This document shows, one piece after another, positions 20,055 to 29,121 of a stretch of 41,497 nucleotides of DNA. Source of the DNA: Pseudomonadota bacterium (GTDB lineage: Bacteria; Pseudomonadota; Gammaproteobacteria; Burkholderiales; JAKAFK01); assembly GCA_021788645.1 (NCBI GenBank), contig JAJYKK010000022.1, forward strand, positions 1 to 41,497. Direction: 5' to 3'. The translations under genes and the position numbers were made by a program. The notes beneath the pieces are model-generated. The model saw only the letters and a list, made by a program, of their open reading frames with translations. It was not told the DNA's origin and did no database searches. Position 1 is the stretch's first letter. Each line of letters opens with the position of its first letter.

Positions 20055-22043
20055 ATGACGGAGGCGAGCCCCGCGTCCGTCACGCTGCCGCTTGTTCTGG
20101 CGCTGCTGGGCACCGCTGTCCTGGCGGTGGCGCTGTTCCGGCTGATCAAGCTGCCCTCGCCGATGGGTTACCTGCTCGCCGGGATGTTGATCGGGCCCCA
20201 TGCCCTGGGGTGGGTTCCGGCCGGTTCGCAGACGCATCGGCTGGCCGAATTCGGCGTGGTTTTCCTGATGTTCAGCATCGGCCTGGAGTTCAGCCTGCCG
20301 CGGCTGCTCGCCATGAAGACGGTGGTCGTCGGGCTTGGGGGCGCCCAGGTCATGACGATTCTCCTCTTGGTCGTGGCGATATCGCCCCTCCTGGGTGTGG
20401 GCGTGACCGCGGCGATCGCGCTCGGCGGCGCCGCTGCCATGTCCTCGACCGCCATCGTCGCGAAGGTCCTGGCCGAGCGCCTGGAGCTGCAATCGCCGCA
20501 CGGAAGGCAGATCATCGGCGTGCTCCTTTTTCAGGACCTCGCCGTGGTGCCGCTGCTCATCCTGCTGCCCGTGCTTGCCCACCGCACGCCCTGGCCGGCA
20601 GCCGATCTGGGTTGGGCGGCGCTCAAGGCGGGGGCGGCCCTTGTCCTGTTGCTGGTTCTCGGGCAGCGGCTGATGCGTCCGTGGTTCCAGTTCATCGCCC
20701 GGCAGCGCTCCTCCGAAATCTTCATGCTGAACATCCTGCTGGTCACCCTGGGGCTCGCCTACCTCACCGAGTCCGCCGGGCTCTCGCTCGCGCTGGGCGC
20801 GTTTCTCGCGGGGATGCTGATCTCCGAGACCGAATACCGCTACCAGGTCGAAGACGACATCAAGCCGTTTCGCGACGTCCTCCTGGGACTCTTCTTCGTC
20901 GGCATCGGGATGCTGCTCGAGCCCCGCATGGTGCTCGAGCATATCGGCGTCGTGCTTCTCGCGCTGGTGATTTTCGTGTTCATCAAGGTCGCCGCCGGGG
21001 CGGGACTTGCGGTCCTGTTCGGCAACGAACTGCCGGTCGCGATGCGCACCGGCCTGGGTCTTGCGCAAGGGGGCGAGTTCGGCTTCGTGCTGCTTTATCA
21101 GGCCGGCCGCTTGCACGTGCTGGCACCCGGCCTGCTGCAACTGTCGCTCGCGGTGATGCTGCTGTCCATGCTGGCGGCGCCCTTCATGGTCCAGAACGCC
21201 GATCTCATCGTCCGCTGGTGCTGCGGCGGCGAGTGGCTGGGCAGGGCGCGCGAGCTGCACGAGGTGGCGGTGCGCAGCTTCGGCGTGGAGGGCCACGTGA
21301 TCATCTGCGGCTATGGGCGCAGCGGACAGAACCTGGCGCGGCTCCTGGAACAGGAGGATATTCCCTTTGTCGCGCTGGATCTGGATCCGCAACGCGTGAG
21401 GGAGGCCTCGGCGGCGGGCGAATCGGTTGTCTACGGCGATGCGGCCCGCCGCGAGGTGCTGATCGCCGCGGGCCTCCGCCGCGCGCGCGCACTGGTGGTG
21501 AGCTATGCCGACGTGCGCTCGGCGATGAGGATCCTGCATCACGTGCAGGAGTTGCGGCCGGACCTCGCGGTTGTCGTGCGCACCCTCGACGACGCCGAGC
21601 TGCCGGCGCTCGTCAGCGCGGGGGCGACCGAAGTGGTGCCGGAGGTGATGGAGGGGTCCCTGACGCTGGCCTCGCATGCCTTGATGCTGCTTGGGGTGCC
21701 GCTGGCGCGGGTGCTCTCGCGTGTGCGCGAGGTGCGCAGCCAGCGCTACGGGCTGTTTCGCGGCTTCTACCGCGGAACGACGGACGCGACCCTGGAGCAA
21801 AGCGAGGCGGCCCAGCCGCGGCTGCAGACGGTGTGGCTTCCCGAGGGGGCGGCCGCCGTGGGGAAGACGCTGTCCGAAATCGATTTGGAAGCGTTCATGG
21901 TCGAGCCGATCGCCATCCGTCGGCGCCACATCCGCGGGTTCGATCCGCAGCCCGACACGCGCCTCATGGTGGGTGACGTGCTGGTCTTGCGGGGGACCCG
22001 AGACAACCTGGCGGCGGCCGAGATTCGGCTGGTGCAGGGGTGA
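20055..22043 (+). CDS. CPA2-family monovalent cation:proton antiporter (Kef-type) with RCK domains
   Basis: 662 residues. About 12 membrane helices (residues 5-385) of the Na_H_Exchanger fold with FGVVFLMFSIGLEFS and GVLLFQDLAVVPLL, the latter holding the conserved acidic residue of helix 6. A cytosolic RCK_N domain follows (GHVIICGYGRSGQNLARLLE from about residue 414, a GxGxxG nucleotide site), then an RCK_C domain near 580-660. Such proteins exchange K+ or Na+ for H+ or act as gated K+ efflux. Placement next to kdsD is common in beta- and gamma-proteobacteria. Whether it is glutathione-gated like KefB/C is not visible. Confidence 0.9.
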   Translation: MTEASPASVTLPLVLALLGTAVLAVALFRLIKLPSPMGYLLAGMLIGPHALGWVPAGSQTHRLAEFGVVFLMFSIGLEFSLPRLLAMKTVVVGLGGAQVMTILLLVVAISPLLGVGVTAAIALGGAAAMSSTAIVAKVLAERLELQSPHGRQIIGVLLFQDLAVVPLLILLPVLAHRTPWPAADLGWAALKAGAALVLLLVLGQRLMRPWFQFIARQRSSEIFMLNILLVTLGLAYLTESAGLSLALGAFLAGMLISETEYRYQVEDDIKPFRDVLLGLFFVGIGMLLEPRMVLEHIGVVLLALVIFVFIKVAAGAGLAVLFGNELPVAMRTGLGLAQGGEFGFVLLYQAGRLHVLAPGLLQLSLAVMLLSMLAAPFMVQNADLIVRWCCGGEWLGRARELHEVAVRSFGVEGHVIICGYGRSGQNLARLLEQEDIPFVALDLDPQRVREASAAGESVVYGDAARREVLIAAGLRRARALVVSYADVRSAMRILHHVQELRPDLAVVVRTLDDAELPALVSAGATEVVPEVMEGSLTLASHALMLLGVPLARVLSRVREVRSQRYGLFRGFYRGTTDATLEQSEAAQPRLQTVWLPEGAAAVGKTLSEIDLEAFMVEPIAIRRRHIRGFDPQPDTRLMVGDVLVLRGTRDNLAAAEIRLVQG

Positions 22044-22063
22044 CGGGCCGATCGGCCTCCGGC

Positions 22064-22849
22064 TCACCCGCCGTGCCGGAAGTCCGGGTAGATCAACATG
22101 CCGCCGTCCACGGCCACCGTGGTGCCGGTGACGTAGGACGCCAAGTCGCTCACCAGAAAGGCGGCGACCTGCGCCACCTCCTGGGGGTCCCCCGGGCGGC
22201 CCATGGCGATCTTTTGATCCAGGTCGGCCAGACCACGGGGGTCGCGCCAGACGGCTTCGTTGATGGGGGTCTTGATGGCCCCCGGGGCCAACGCCACGAC
22301 GCGCACGCCCTTGGCCACCGCTTCCTGGGCCAACGTCTTGGTGAACATGGACAGGCCCGCCTTGGCGCTCGTATACGCGCTGAAACCGGCCCAGGGAATG
22401 AACTCGTGCACCGACGTGATATTGAGGATGACGCCCCGCCCCTGGCCCAGCATCGCCCGCAGGGCGCGCCGCGCGCACAGATAGGGGCCGGTGAGGTCGA
22501 TGGCGAGCGTGGCCTGCCACTGGGCCGGGTCGCTGTCCGCGCAGGAGGCGCGGGGGCCATCGGCGCCGGCGTTGTTGATCAGGATGTCCAGGCCGCCGAA
22601 CGCCTGGTCGACGGCTTGGAAGAGCCGCTCGACGGCCTCCGGGTCGGCGATGTTCGCCGCGACCGATATCGCCGTGCCGCCGGCTTGCCGGATTTGCGCC
22701 ACCACCCGCGCCGCGGCGTGCGCGTCCTTGCCATAGTGGACGGCCACGGCCGCGCCGGCCTGGGCGAGCACGCAAGACATCACCGAACCCAATCCGCCGC
22801 TTCCGCCCGTCACCAGGGCCTTTTTCCCGCTGAGGTCAATGGACAGCAT
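22064..22849 (-). CDS. SDR-family oxidoreductase, glucose 1-dehydrogenase-like
   Basis: 261 residues, classical short-chain dehydrogenase. The cofactor motif TGGSGGLG is at about 14-21, NNAGA at 92-96, and the catalytic residues are Ser146, Tyr159 and Lys163 (YTSAK). The C-terminal YVTGTTVAVDGGML is typical of the glucose/ribitol dehydrogenase group. Start at 22849 is set by GGAGG 5 nt upstream; an ATG at 22867 is less likely. The gene begins inside the last codons of the glucoamylase gene (14-nt overlap), so the two proteins are probably made together. Oxidation of released glucose is an inference from context. Confidence 0.85.
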   Translation of the reverse strand: MLSIDLSGKKALVTGGSGGLGSVMSCVLAQAGAAVAVHYGKDAHAAARVVAQIRQAGGTAISVAANIADPEAVERLFQAVDQAFGGLDILINNAGADGPRASCADSDPAQWQATLAIDLTGPYLCARRALRAMLGQGRGVILNITSVHEFIPWAGFSAYTSAKAGLSMFTKTLAQEAVAKGVRVVALAPGAIKTPINEAVWRDPRGLADLDQKIAMGRPGDPQEVAQVAAFLVSDLASYVTGTTVAVDGGMLIYPDFRHGG

Positions 22850-25229
22850 CGCGGCCTCCGGAAACATCGAGGGTGAAATCCTCGCCTTGCCACCGCCCCT
22901 CTTCGGGCCAAAAGAACGTGAACCGCAAGGTGTCTCCCGCCGAAAAATCGGCTGTCGGCAGGCGGGCGAGGTGTCCGAGATCCCAGTCTTCCGTGGGGGT
23001 GTCCACCCATTGCGGGTGATCGTTGCGGGTCCAGTGCACCACACCGGGGGCCGGCAGCAGGAAGCGCAGCTCCTGGCCCACGGCGATGCGATTCGGATGC
23101 TGGCGCCGCCGCCACAGGATGAAGTCGGCTCGGGGACGCTGGCCCTGGTAGCGTGCCCAGGTTCGAGGCGGACGGTCCACGGGCTGGCCCGCCGCCCGGC
23201 TCAGGCAAAGCTTGATGAACTCGGCGTGGGCCCAGACCAGCGGCATCGCCGAGCCGCTCGCTTTCCCGGGCTGCAACTCCCGCGCGGGAATGGGATCGCC
23301 GTCCCAAACCTGTTCCGGCAGCAATCCTCCCGGTCCGGTCATGGCCGCCATTGCCTGCAAATAGGGTACGGGATCCTCCCCGAGGAGCAGGGCATAATGT
23401 CCCCGCTCCCCGACCAGCAGAGGCCACCCGCGCCCTCGTCCGCTGCCGTCGAAGGGGGTGCCGTCGCGATGCTCCCCATAGCCATCGCCATTGTAGCGGT
23501 GCCATGTCGGGCCGGATGGGGTCTCGGTCTTGAGCAATCGATCGACGGCGGCGACGCTGGCGGTGACGCAAGGATCCTGGGCGCGCCGCAGGCCGTAGCG
23601 GCAGAGCTGCAGAAAATCGGTGCTGAGCTGTTCATCGGCCGGTGGCGCCGCGCCATGCTGGCGATTCCTGATGAGCAGCTCCTCGCGTTTGGCCCCGTCG
23701 CTGAACAGCACGTCGCCGGGTGCCGCCCGCAGGTAATAGCCCCGCACGCCGAGCCGCTGCGCCAGGGCGGTGCCCTCCGCAAAGCACCAGTCCTCGATAT
23801 GGGCGTTCCAGTAGTCGGCCAACATGAGGCCCAGTTGTGCCGCCTTGCCCGAGAGGAACGACGCGCCCTCGACCAGGGCGGCAATGGCGACGGCCAGGGT
23901 GAAGGTATTCACGCCGGGGTCTTCCTCCCAGCGGTCCTGTCCGGTGCACGGGCCCTCGTGGATGATGAAGCGCAGGGCGCGCCGGATCATGGGCAACACG
24001 GGTACGGACCCCAGGGCGCCGCGTTCCCGGAGCTGGGCGGCGAGGAGAATGGGAAAGCCCGTTTCATCCAGCTGGATCCCTTGCCAGAAGGGCTTCCCCC
24101 CGAGCCATTGGTTCTGCGCCCAGTGTCCGTCGTGCATCTGGGTGGCGAGGAGGTACTGGAGCACGTTGCGGGCGTCATCCAGCAGGTCCAGGGCGACCAG
24201 CGCGCCGGCCGTCTCTACCAGGTCCCGCGTCCAGACCAGGTGGTAACCGCCCAGGCTGGCGTTGGCGGGCCCCCAGGGGATGCTGAGGCTTGCCACCATT
24301 GCACCGGGGGAGCCCTTGTCCTCGTGGACCTTGAGAACCGTCGCGGAGCGCCGCAATAGGGCCCGGCAGGGAGGGGGTAGGGCGGCGTCTCCATCCGGGG
24401 GCAGCTTGAGGCCCCGGAACCAGTCTTGCCAACTCTCCAGGTAACCGGCCCACGCCGCGTCGAAGCCCGCCATCAGGCTGGCCCAAGCGACGGTGGCCGC
24501 GGCCTCCTTGCTGCTGGACCATCCGATGGCCAGCGTACCCTGCGAGGGCAGGGCCGCGGTCAGCGCCACTTCCCCCGGCCCGGCCTGCGCAAACGACCAG
24601 GTCATGGCGCCGTGCCGGGCGAAGTCCTGCCAGCCGTCGCTGGCCCCCACTTCTCCGGCGGAACGCATCCCCAAGGCGGGCTTCCCCGCCCGGTCCCGAG
24701 CCAGAAGCGCCAAGCCGAAGGGGCCTCCCTCGGCCCAGAGCACCGGGCGTCCGTTCCACTCGCCCGCCCAGGCCTCATTATGGGCATGGTCTTCGCCGAG
24801 GCGCGGGGCCAGCAGGGCAAACACGCCCAACGGGTCCTCGCTTTGCAAGGCGAAATCCACCAACAGGCATTCCCGGACGGGGTCCGTGCAAATGCGCACT
24901 CGCAAGGTGAAGCGCTCATGCTGGTGGGTGATGGTGGCGGCGGGGATGTCGTCGCCCGCCCATTCGACCCGGTAACCGGGATTGCGCTTGATTTCGACCC
25001 AAAATCCCTTGCCGTCGCCCACAAGGAATCCCAGATCCCGAATCTGGGGGATGTCGATGCGGGGATAGTAGACCTCTGTGACGACGCCCTTCGCCACCGT
25101 AAACCACACGCGACTGCCACCGACCGCCGTGCCCACCAGATCCTTGCGGGCGTCCGTCCAGACGGGCGCCCGCCAGCCGGGCGAAGGCGCCTTGCCTGCG
25201 GGAATGACGTCTGTTGGGTTACGTTCCAT
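22836..25229 (-). CDS. Cytoplasmic GH15 glucoamylase / glucodextranase-like protein
   Basis: 797 residues with no signal peptide. An N-terminal beta-sandwich (about 20-270, glucodextranase N-like, including GVVTEVYYPRIDIPQIRDLGF) is followed by the (alpha/alpha)6 catalytic domain (about 285-690). The catalytic acid lies in DRWEEDPGVN (Glu435/436) and the base in LLPEQVWDG (Glu639); both positions agree with bacterial GH15 enzymes. The last 90 residues form a further beta domain. It releases beta-D-glucose from alpha-glucan ends. Lack of a signal suggests turnover of internal glycogen or maltodextrin. It overlaps the SDR gene, which fits a glucan-to-glucose-to-gluconolactone route. Confidence 0.9.
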   Translation of the reverse strand: MERNPTDVIPAGKAPSPGWRAPVWTDARKDLVGTAVGGSRVWFTVAKGVVTEVYYPRIDIPQIRDLGFLVGDGKGFWVEIKRNPGYRVEWAGDDIPAATITHQHERFTLRVRICTDPVRECLLVDFALQSEDPLGVFALLAPRLGEDHAHNEAWAGEWNGRPVLWAEGGPFGLALLARDRAGKPALGMRSAGEVGASDGWQDFARHGAMTWSFAQAGPGEVALTAALPSQGTLAIGWSSSKEAAATVAWASLMAGFDAAWAGYLESWQDWFRGLKLPPDGDAALPPPCRALLRRSATVLKVHEDKGSPGAMVASLSIPWGPANASLGGYHLVWTRDLVETAGALVALDLLDDARNVLQYLLATQMHDGHWAQNQWLGGKPFWQGIQLDETGFPILLAAQLRERGALGSVPVLPMIRRALRFIIHEGPCTGQDRWEEDPGVNTFTLAVAIAALVEGASFLSGKAAQLGLMLADYWNAHIEDWCFAEGTALAQRLGVRGYYLRAAPGDVLFSDGAKREELLIRNRQHGAAPPADEQLSTDFLQLCRYGLRRAQDPCVTASVAAVDRLLKTETPSGPTWHRYNGDGYGEHRDGTPFDGSGRGRGWPLLVGERGHYALLLGEDPVPYLQAMAAMTGPGGLLPEQVWDGDPIPARELQPGKASGSAMPLVWAHAEFIKLCLSRAAGQPVDRPPRTWARYQGQRPRADFILWRRRQHPNRIAVGQELRFLLPAPGVVHWTRNDHPQWVDTPTEDWDLGHLARLPTADFSAGDTLRFTFFWPEEGRWQGEDFTLDVSGGRDAVH

Positions 25230-25734
25230 GCGCGGTCCCCGCAGGTCACGGAATCCCCGTCGAGGCCTTGGCCCGGGAAGATTCCGACTCGGTTGACGCG
25301 GATGCCCCCCTGAAAGCCGGGGGCTGAGGCGTTGGCCTGGCGATGCGTGCCGGGGTCGCCCGGCAGAGGCCCGGGCGGGCAGTTTTCACGGCCGAACAAT
25401 ACAATGGACGGGGAAATGGGCAACAAGTTCCATAGGCGACGGCAGGGCGCTGGGGGGGCGCTTGGGCGGGGCGTGAGCGCGGCGTCGGCCGCAAGGGATA
25501 TGCGGCGCGTCCGTGCAGGTCGCCCGAGGGCGCCGGCCTGGCCGCGATGAGGGCGACGCGGGGAGAAACCTGCGCGCGCGCATTCGGGCGTTCTGAACGC
25601 CGACGCGACATTTCCGCGCGCGCCGAACGGCAAGCGCGTGTGCCGGCGATATGTATTTGTCATGACGTGTGGCATGCCGCGAGCGGGTGTGATACGGTAC
25701 GGGTCTGGCATACAACATTGGGCTCCAGGCCGCC
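25230..25734. other. 505-nt non-coding divergent region
   Basis: Between the glucoamylase and srkA genes. Short open frames here have no ribosome site or recognisable sequence and are regarded as chance. On the glucoamylase leader side there is a 6-bp GCCCCC / GGGGGC hairpin (25304-25309 and 25319-25324). The half near srkA is less GC-rich (25641-25735), probably its promoter region, but no clean -35/-10 pair was found there. Confidence 0.5.
25396..25423 (-). promoter_or_regulatory. Weak promoter candidate for the glucoamylase operon
   Basis: Minus strand: TTGCCC (25423-25418), 16-nt spacer, TATTGT (25401-25396), in a local AT-richer patch about 170 nt before the glucoamylase ATG. Four of six consensus bases in each box; speculative. 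Confidence 0.25.
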
Positions 25735-26763
25735 ATGACCGACGCCGACCGCACTGCCTCGCTCGCATCGTCTTCCCAGCCCTACGCGTCGCTGCATCCC
25801 GAGGTCATCCTCAATGCCGTGGAAAGCGTCGGTTTTCCCTGTGACGGGCGGCTTTTTGCGCTCAACAGCTTTGAGAACAGGGTTTATCAGCTCGGCGTCC
25901 TCGACGGCGATCCCGTTGTCGCAAAGTTCTATCGGCCGGGCCGCTGGTCGGAGCCCGCGTTGCTCGAAGAACATGCCTTCGCGCAAGCGCTGGCCCGCCG
26001 CGAGATCCCGGTGGTCGCCCCGATCGCCGATGGACAAGGCGCGACGCTGCACGCGTATGGGGGGTTTCGCTTCGCCTTGTATCCTCGCTGCCCCGGACGT
26101 GCGCCCGAGTTGGACGATCCCGAGACCTTGCGCTGGATGGGCCGCTTCCTTGGGCGCATCCACGCCGTCGGCGCGCTGGGGCCGTTCACGCACCGCCCCT
26201 CGCTGGATGTGCGGACGTTCGGAGAAGACCCCAGTCAATTCCTTCTTCGCCACGATTTTCTTCCGCCGGACTTGCGGGCGACCTATGAGAGCGTGGTTGC
26301 GGACGTGCTGGAGCGGGTACGCCGGTGCTACGCGCGCACCGGCCCGGTCCGCATGCTCCGGTTGCATGGCGATTGCCATCCCGGCAACATCTTGTGGAGC
26401 GAAGGGGGGCCCCACTTCGTGGACTTCGACGACGCCCGCATGGGACCGGCCGTGCAGGATCTCTGGATGCTGCTCTCAGGCGGGCACGACGAGATGAGCG
26501 CTCAGTTGGGCGCGATCGTCGAAGGCTACCGCCTGTTTTACGATTTTGATCCGGCCGAGCTCCAGTTGATCGAGCCTTTGCGCACGCTGCGGATGATCCA
26601 TTATGCGGGCTGGCTCGCGCGACGTTGGGCGGACCCGGCGTTCCCCGCCAATTTTCCCTGGTTCAATACTCAGCACTATTGGCAAGACCACATCCTGGCC
26701 TTGCGGGAGCAAGCGGCCGTGCTGGATGAACCGCCGCTCGCCCTAAGCGCGCTCGGGCGATAG
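25735..26763 (+). CDS. srkA: Stress response serine/threonine protein kinase SrkA (YihE)
   Basis: 342 residues, aminoglycoside phosphotransferase-like kinase fold. SFENRVYQLG is the substrate/nucleotide entry region typical of YihE. The catalytic loop is LRLHGDCHPGNILW with the Brenner motif, and HFVDFDDARMGP supplies the metal-binding Asp. In E. coli SrkA counters oxidative and envelope stress. Stands alone, with LysR convergent downstream across a 259-nt spacer (26764-27022) in which nothing was recognised. Confidence 0.92.
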   Translation: MTDADRTASLASSSQPYASLHPEVILNAVESVGFPCDGRLFALNSFENRVYQLGVLDGDPVVAKFYRPGRWSEPALLEEHAFAQALARREIPVVAPIADGQGATLHAYGGFRFALYPRCPGRAPELDDPETLRWMGRFLGRIHAVGALGPFTHRPSLDVRTFGEDPSQFLLRHDFLPPDLRATYESVVADVLERVRRCYARTGPVRMLRLHGDCHPGNILWSEGGPHFVDFDDARMGPAVQDLWMLLSGGHDEMSAQLGAIVEGYRLFYDFDPAELQLIEPLRTLRMIHYAGWLARRWADPAFPANFPWFNTQHYWQDHILALREQAAVLDEPPLALSALGR

Positions 26764-27022
26764 CGCTCGCCCGCGAGAGGCCGCCGAACTCGCCCCTGGA
26801 TGTTCCCGTTCGAACCGCGCCGCCGGGGGACGCAATCGTCTGCTGTTTGCCCACAGGGACGCCGAATGGCGCACCTGTTGCGGCGGCCATGAGGAAGTGC
26901 CTGCCCACCGCGTCGAGGACGGATCGCCGTCCCCGGGTTGCTTGCCCGTGCCGGGCGAGCTCGCCCCGTCGGGATCACGCCGTCCGCGCGTTGCCTGGCG
27001 GCCCGACCGCAACCCGCTTCCC

Positions 27023-27943
27023 TCAAGTCGAAGCGCCCTCACCCAGGCCCGGTTCGCCGCGGCTGCGCAGAAACTGGACGAACGCCTTGAGCGGGGCCGG
27101 CATGTGGCTCCCGCTGGTGTAGTAGACGTACCAGCGGTCATAGGTCGGAGACCAGTCGGTCAACAGCGGCACGAGCCGTCCGTGCGCGATGTCCTCGCGG
27201 ATATAGGCCTCGGCGATGTAGCCCACGCCGATGCCCGCCCGCGTCGCTTTGACCATGAGATCGACGTCGTTGACGATCAGAGGGCCGTTGACCGCGACTT
27301 CGACCTTTTTCTGCGCCTTCTCGAACTCCCACGGCAGCAGCTGCTGATTGCTCCCCCGGAAGCGAATGCATACATGCTCCTGCAGGTCATTCGGGCTGGT
27401 CGGCCGCCGATGGGCGGCGAGATACTCGGCCGAAGCCACCGCCAGAATGCGCGACGGGGGCGTTGCCGGGACCATGACCATGTCCTGGGCGATGAGCCGT
27501 CCGTAGCGGATGCCTGCGTCGAAGCGTTCCTTGACGATGTCGACGTTGCGGCTGTCGACCACGATGTCCAGCTGGATGCCCGGGTACGCCGCGAGAAAGG
27601 TCTTCAGCAGGGGCGCGAGCACCATCTGCGCGGGAATGGCCGAGACGCTGAGCCGCAGCGTTCCGACCGGGACGTCGCGGAAGTCGTTGACCGATTCGAT
27701 CGCGGCATGCAGCTCCTCGAAGGCGGGGCGTATGCGGGCCGCCAGGTGCGTTCCCGCCTCGGTGAGGCTCACGCTGCGGGTCGTGCGATGCAGCAGACGC
27801 AATCCCAGCCGCTCTTCCAATGCCCGGATGGTCTGGCTGAGCGTCGAGGGCGCAAGCCCCAGCTGGGTGGCGGCGCGCACGAAGTTGCCCTGCTCGGCCA
27901 CCTGAAGGAACGCCCGCAATTCGGCGAATTCGGCTCCCCGCAT
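27023..27943 (-). CDS. LysR-family transcriptional regulator
   Basis: 306 residues. N-terminal helix-turn-helix (about 5-64: FLQVAEQGNFVRAATQLGLA, then STLSQTIRALEERLGLRLLH) and a periplasmic-binding-protein-like effector domain (about 90-300). The sequence style (NVDIVKERFDAGIRYG, NDVDLMVKATRAGIGVGYI) is that of the CrgA/DmlR-like subgroup. It is divergent from, and so likely controls, the efflux operon at 28081; the 137-nt shared region is AT-rich with a dyad. Confidence 0.92.
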   Translation of the reverse strand: MRGAEFAELRAFLQVAEQGNFVRAATQLGLAPSTLSQTIRALEERLGLRLLHRTTRSVSLTEAGTHLAARIRPAFEELHAAIESVNDFRDVPVGTLRLSVSAIPAQMVLAPLLKTFLAAYPGIQLDIVVDSRNVDIVKERFDAGIRYGRLIAQDMVMVPATPPSRILAVASAEYLAAHRRPTSPNDLQEHVCIRFRGSNQQLLPWEFEKAQKKVEVAVNGPLIVNDVDLMVKATRAGIGVGYIAEAYIREDIAHGRLVPLLTDWSPTYDRWYVYYTSGSHMPAPLKAFVQFLRSRGEPGLGEGAST

Positions 27944-27972
27944 GCGCGGATTCTCCCGTCGGCGCGTACGCC

Positions 27973-28011
27973 TATTATTCGTTAATGCAACACAATGAAT
28001 ACGGATTATTA
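27973..28011. promoter_or_regulatory. AT-rich dyad, probable LysR operator
   Basis: TATTATTCGT (27973-27982) and ACGGATTATTA (28001-28011) form an imperfect inverted repeat centred in the lysR-emrA divergent region (27944-28080). The stretch 27971-28030 is strikingly AT-rich in a GC-rich chromosome. A -10-like TATTAT (28014-28019) toward emrA follows, without a good -35, as expected for an activated promoter. Confidence 0.45.
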
Positions 28012-28080
28012 AGTATTATCTTTGCAATCGATGTCAAGTAGAATCTCAGGCATTGGATTGGAGAAGGATCTCAGGACATC

Positions 28081-29121
28081 ATGAACGGCACTCCCGGCGG
28101 CCGGGAACGGCTGCGGTTGCGGCTGCTGATCGGCGGCGCCCTGCTCGCCCTGACCGTTGCCGCCTCGGCCTACCTTTTGGGTGGACGGTATGTGTCGACC
28201 GACGATGCCTATGTGCAGGCGGCGCGCGTCGACATCAGTGCCAATCGCGAGGGACGCATCGTTCGCATCGACGTGACGGACAACCAACGCGTCCGGCGGG
28301 GCGAACCCCTGTTCGAGCTCGATGCGCGCGAAGCCGCCATTGCCGTGGCGCAAGCCCGGGCGAAACTCGCCGCGAGCCGCCTGGGCGTCGCCGCGCTGGA
28401 GGCCGCCTATCGCAGCCGTCAGGCCGCGACGCGCGAGGCGCGCGATCAGGTCGCCTACCGCGACCGCGAGCTCGCGCGCGTGCGCGAGTTGGCCGCCCGG
28501 GGCATCGCCTCCCAGAGCGCGCTTGACGCAGCCGTCCACGCCGCCGCCGCGGCCGTCGCCCAAGCGGCCGCGGCGGCGCAGCAGCAGGCCCGCGCGGCGG
28601 CCCTGCTCGGCAACAACCCGGCCTTGCCGATCGATGATCATGCCAGCGTCAAGCTCGCGAAGGCCAGCCTGGCGCGCGCCAGGCTTGATCTGTCCTACAT
28701 GGTGGTGAGGGCGCCGATGGACGGCGTCGTCGCCAAGGTGGAGGATGTGCAGGTGGGCGACTACATCAAGGCGGGCGCCCCGCTGTTCGCGCTGGTGTCC
28801 GCCCGTGACGTCTGGGTCGAGGCGAATTTCAAGGAGAACGCCCTGGCCAAGCTGCGGCGCGGCGAGCCGGCGTCGATCGCCCTCGACGCCTACCCTGGGC
28901 ACCATTTCGATGGCCGGCTCGAGAGCTTCAGCCCCGGCACGGGGTCGAGTTTCTCGTTGCTGCCGCCGGAGAACGCCACCGGAAACTGGGTGAAGGTCGT
29001 GCAGCGGCTGCCGGTGCGCCTGTCCATCGAGGATGATGAACCGAACGCGCCCCTTCGCGCGGGCTTGAGCGCCGAGGTGAGCGTCGATACCGGCCAGGCG
29101 CGGTGGCAGGGACTCTTCTGA
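28081..29121 (+). CDS. HlyD/EmrA-family membrane fusion protein
   Basis: 346 residues. One N-terminal membrane anchor (about 14-33), then VSTDDAYVQA and ANREGRIVRIDVTDNQRVRRGEPLF in separate stretches, the biotinyl-lipoyl-like half-motif of EmrA. A long Ala/Arg-rich coiled coil (about 85-205) precedes the second lipoyl half (VVRAPMDGVVAKVEDVQVGDYIKAG, about 200-225). It links the inner-membrane pump with the outer-membrane channel. AGGA lies 4 nt before the ATG. The stop overlaps the emrB-type ATG as TGATG. Confidence 0.92.
   Translation: MNGTPGGRERLRLRLLIGGALLALTVAASAYLLGGRYVSTDDAYVQAARVDISANREGRIVRIDVTDNQRVRRGEPLFELDAREAAIAVAQARAKLAASRLGVAALEAAYRSRQAATREARDQVAYRDRELARVRELAARGIASQSALDAAVHAAAAAVAQAAAAAQQQARAAALLGNNPALPIDDHASVKLAKASLARARLDLSYMVVRAPMDGVVAKVEDVQVGDYIKAGAPLFALVSARDVWVEANFKENALAKLRRGEPASIALDAYPGHHFDGRLESFSPGTGSSFSLLPPENATGNWVKVVQRLPVRLSIEDDEPNAPLRAGLSAEVSVDTGQARWQGLF

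Noticed and set aside
20031..22775. 914-residue open frame antisense to the CPA2 antiporter and SDR region
   Set aside because: Its composition is Arg/Gly/Pro/His/Gln-rich without any domain, and it lies opposite two well-recognised genes. It is a shadow caused by GC-rich third positions.
26676..27141. Possible decayed gene between srkA and lysR on the minus strand
   Set aside because: Translations in all frames are Arg/Gly/Ala-rich with no recognisable remnant; the 259-nt spacer is left unannotated.
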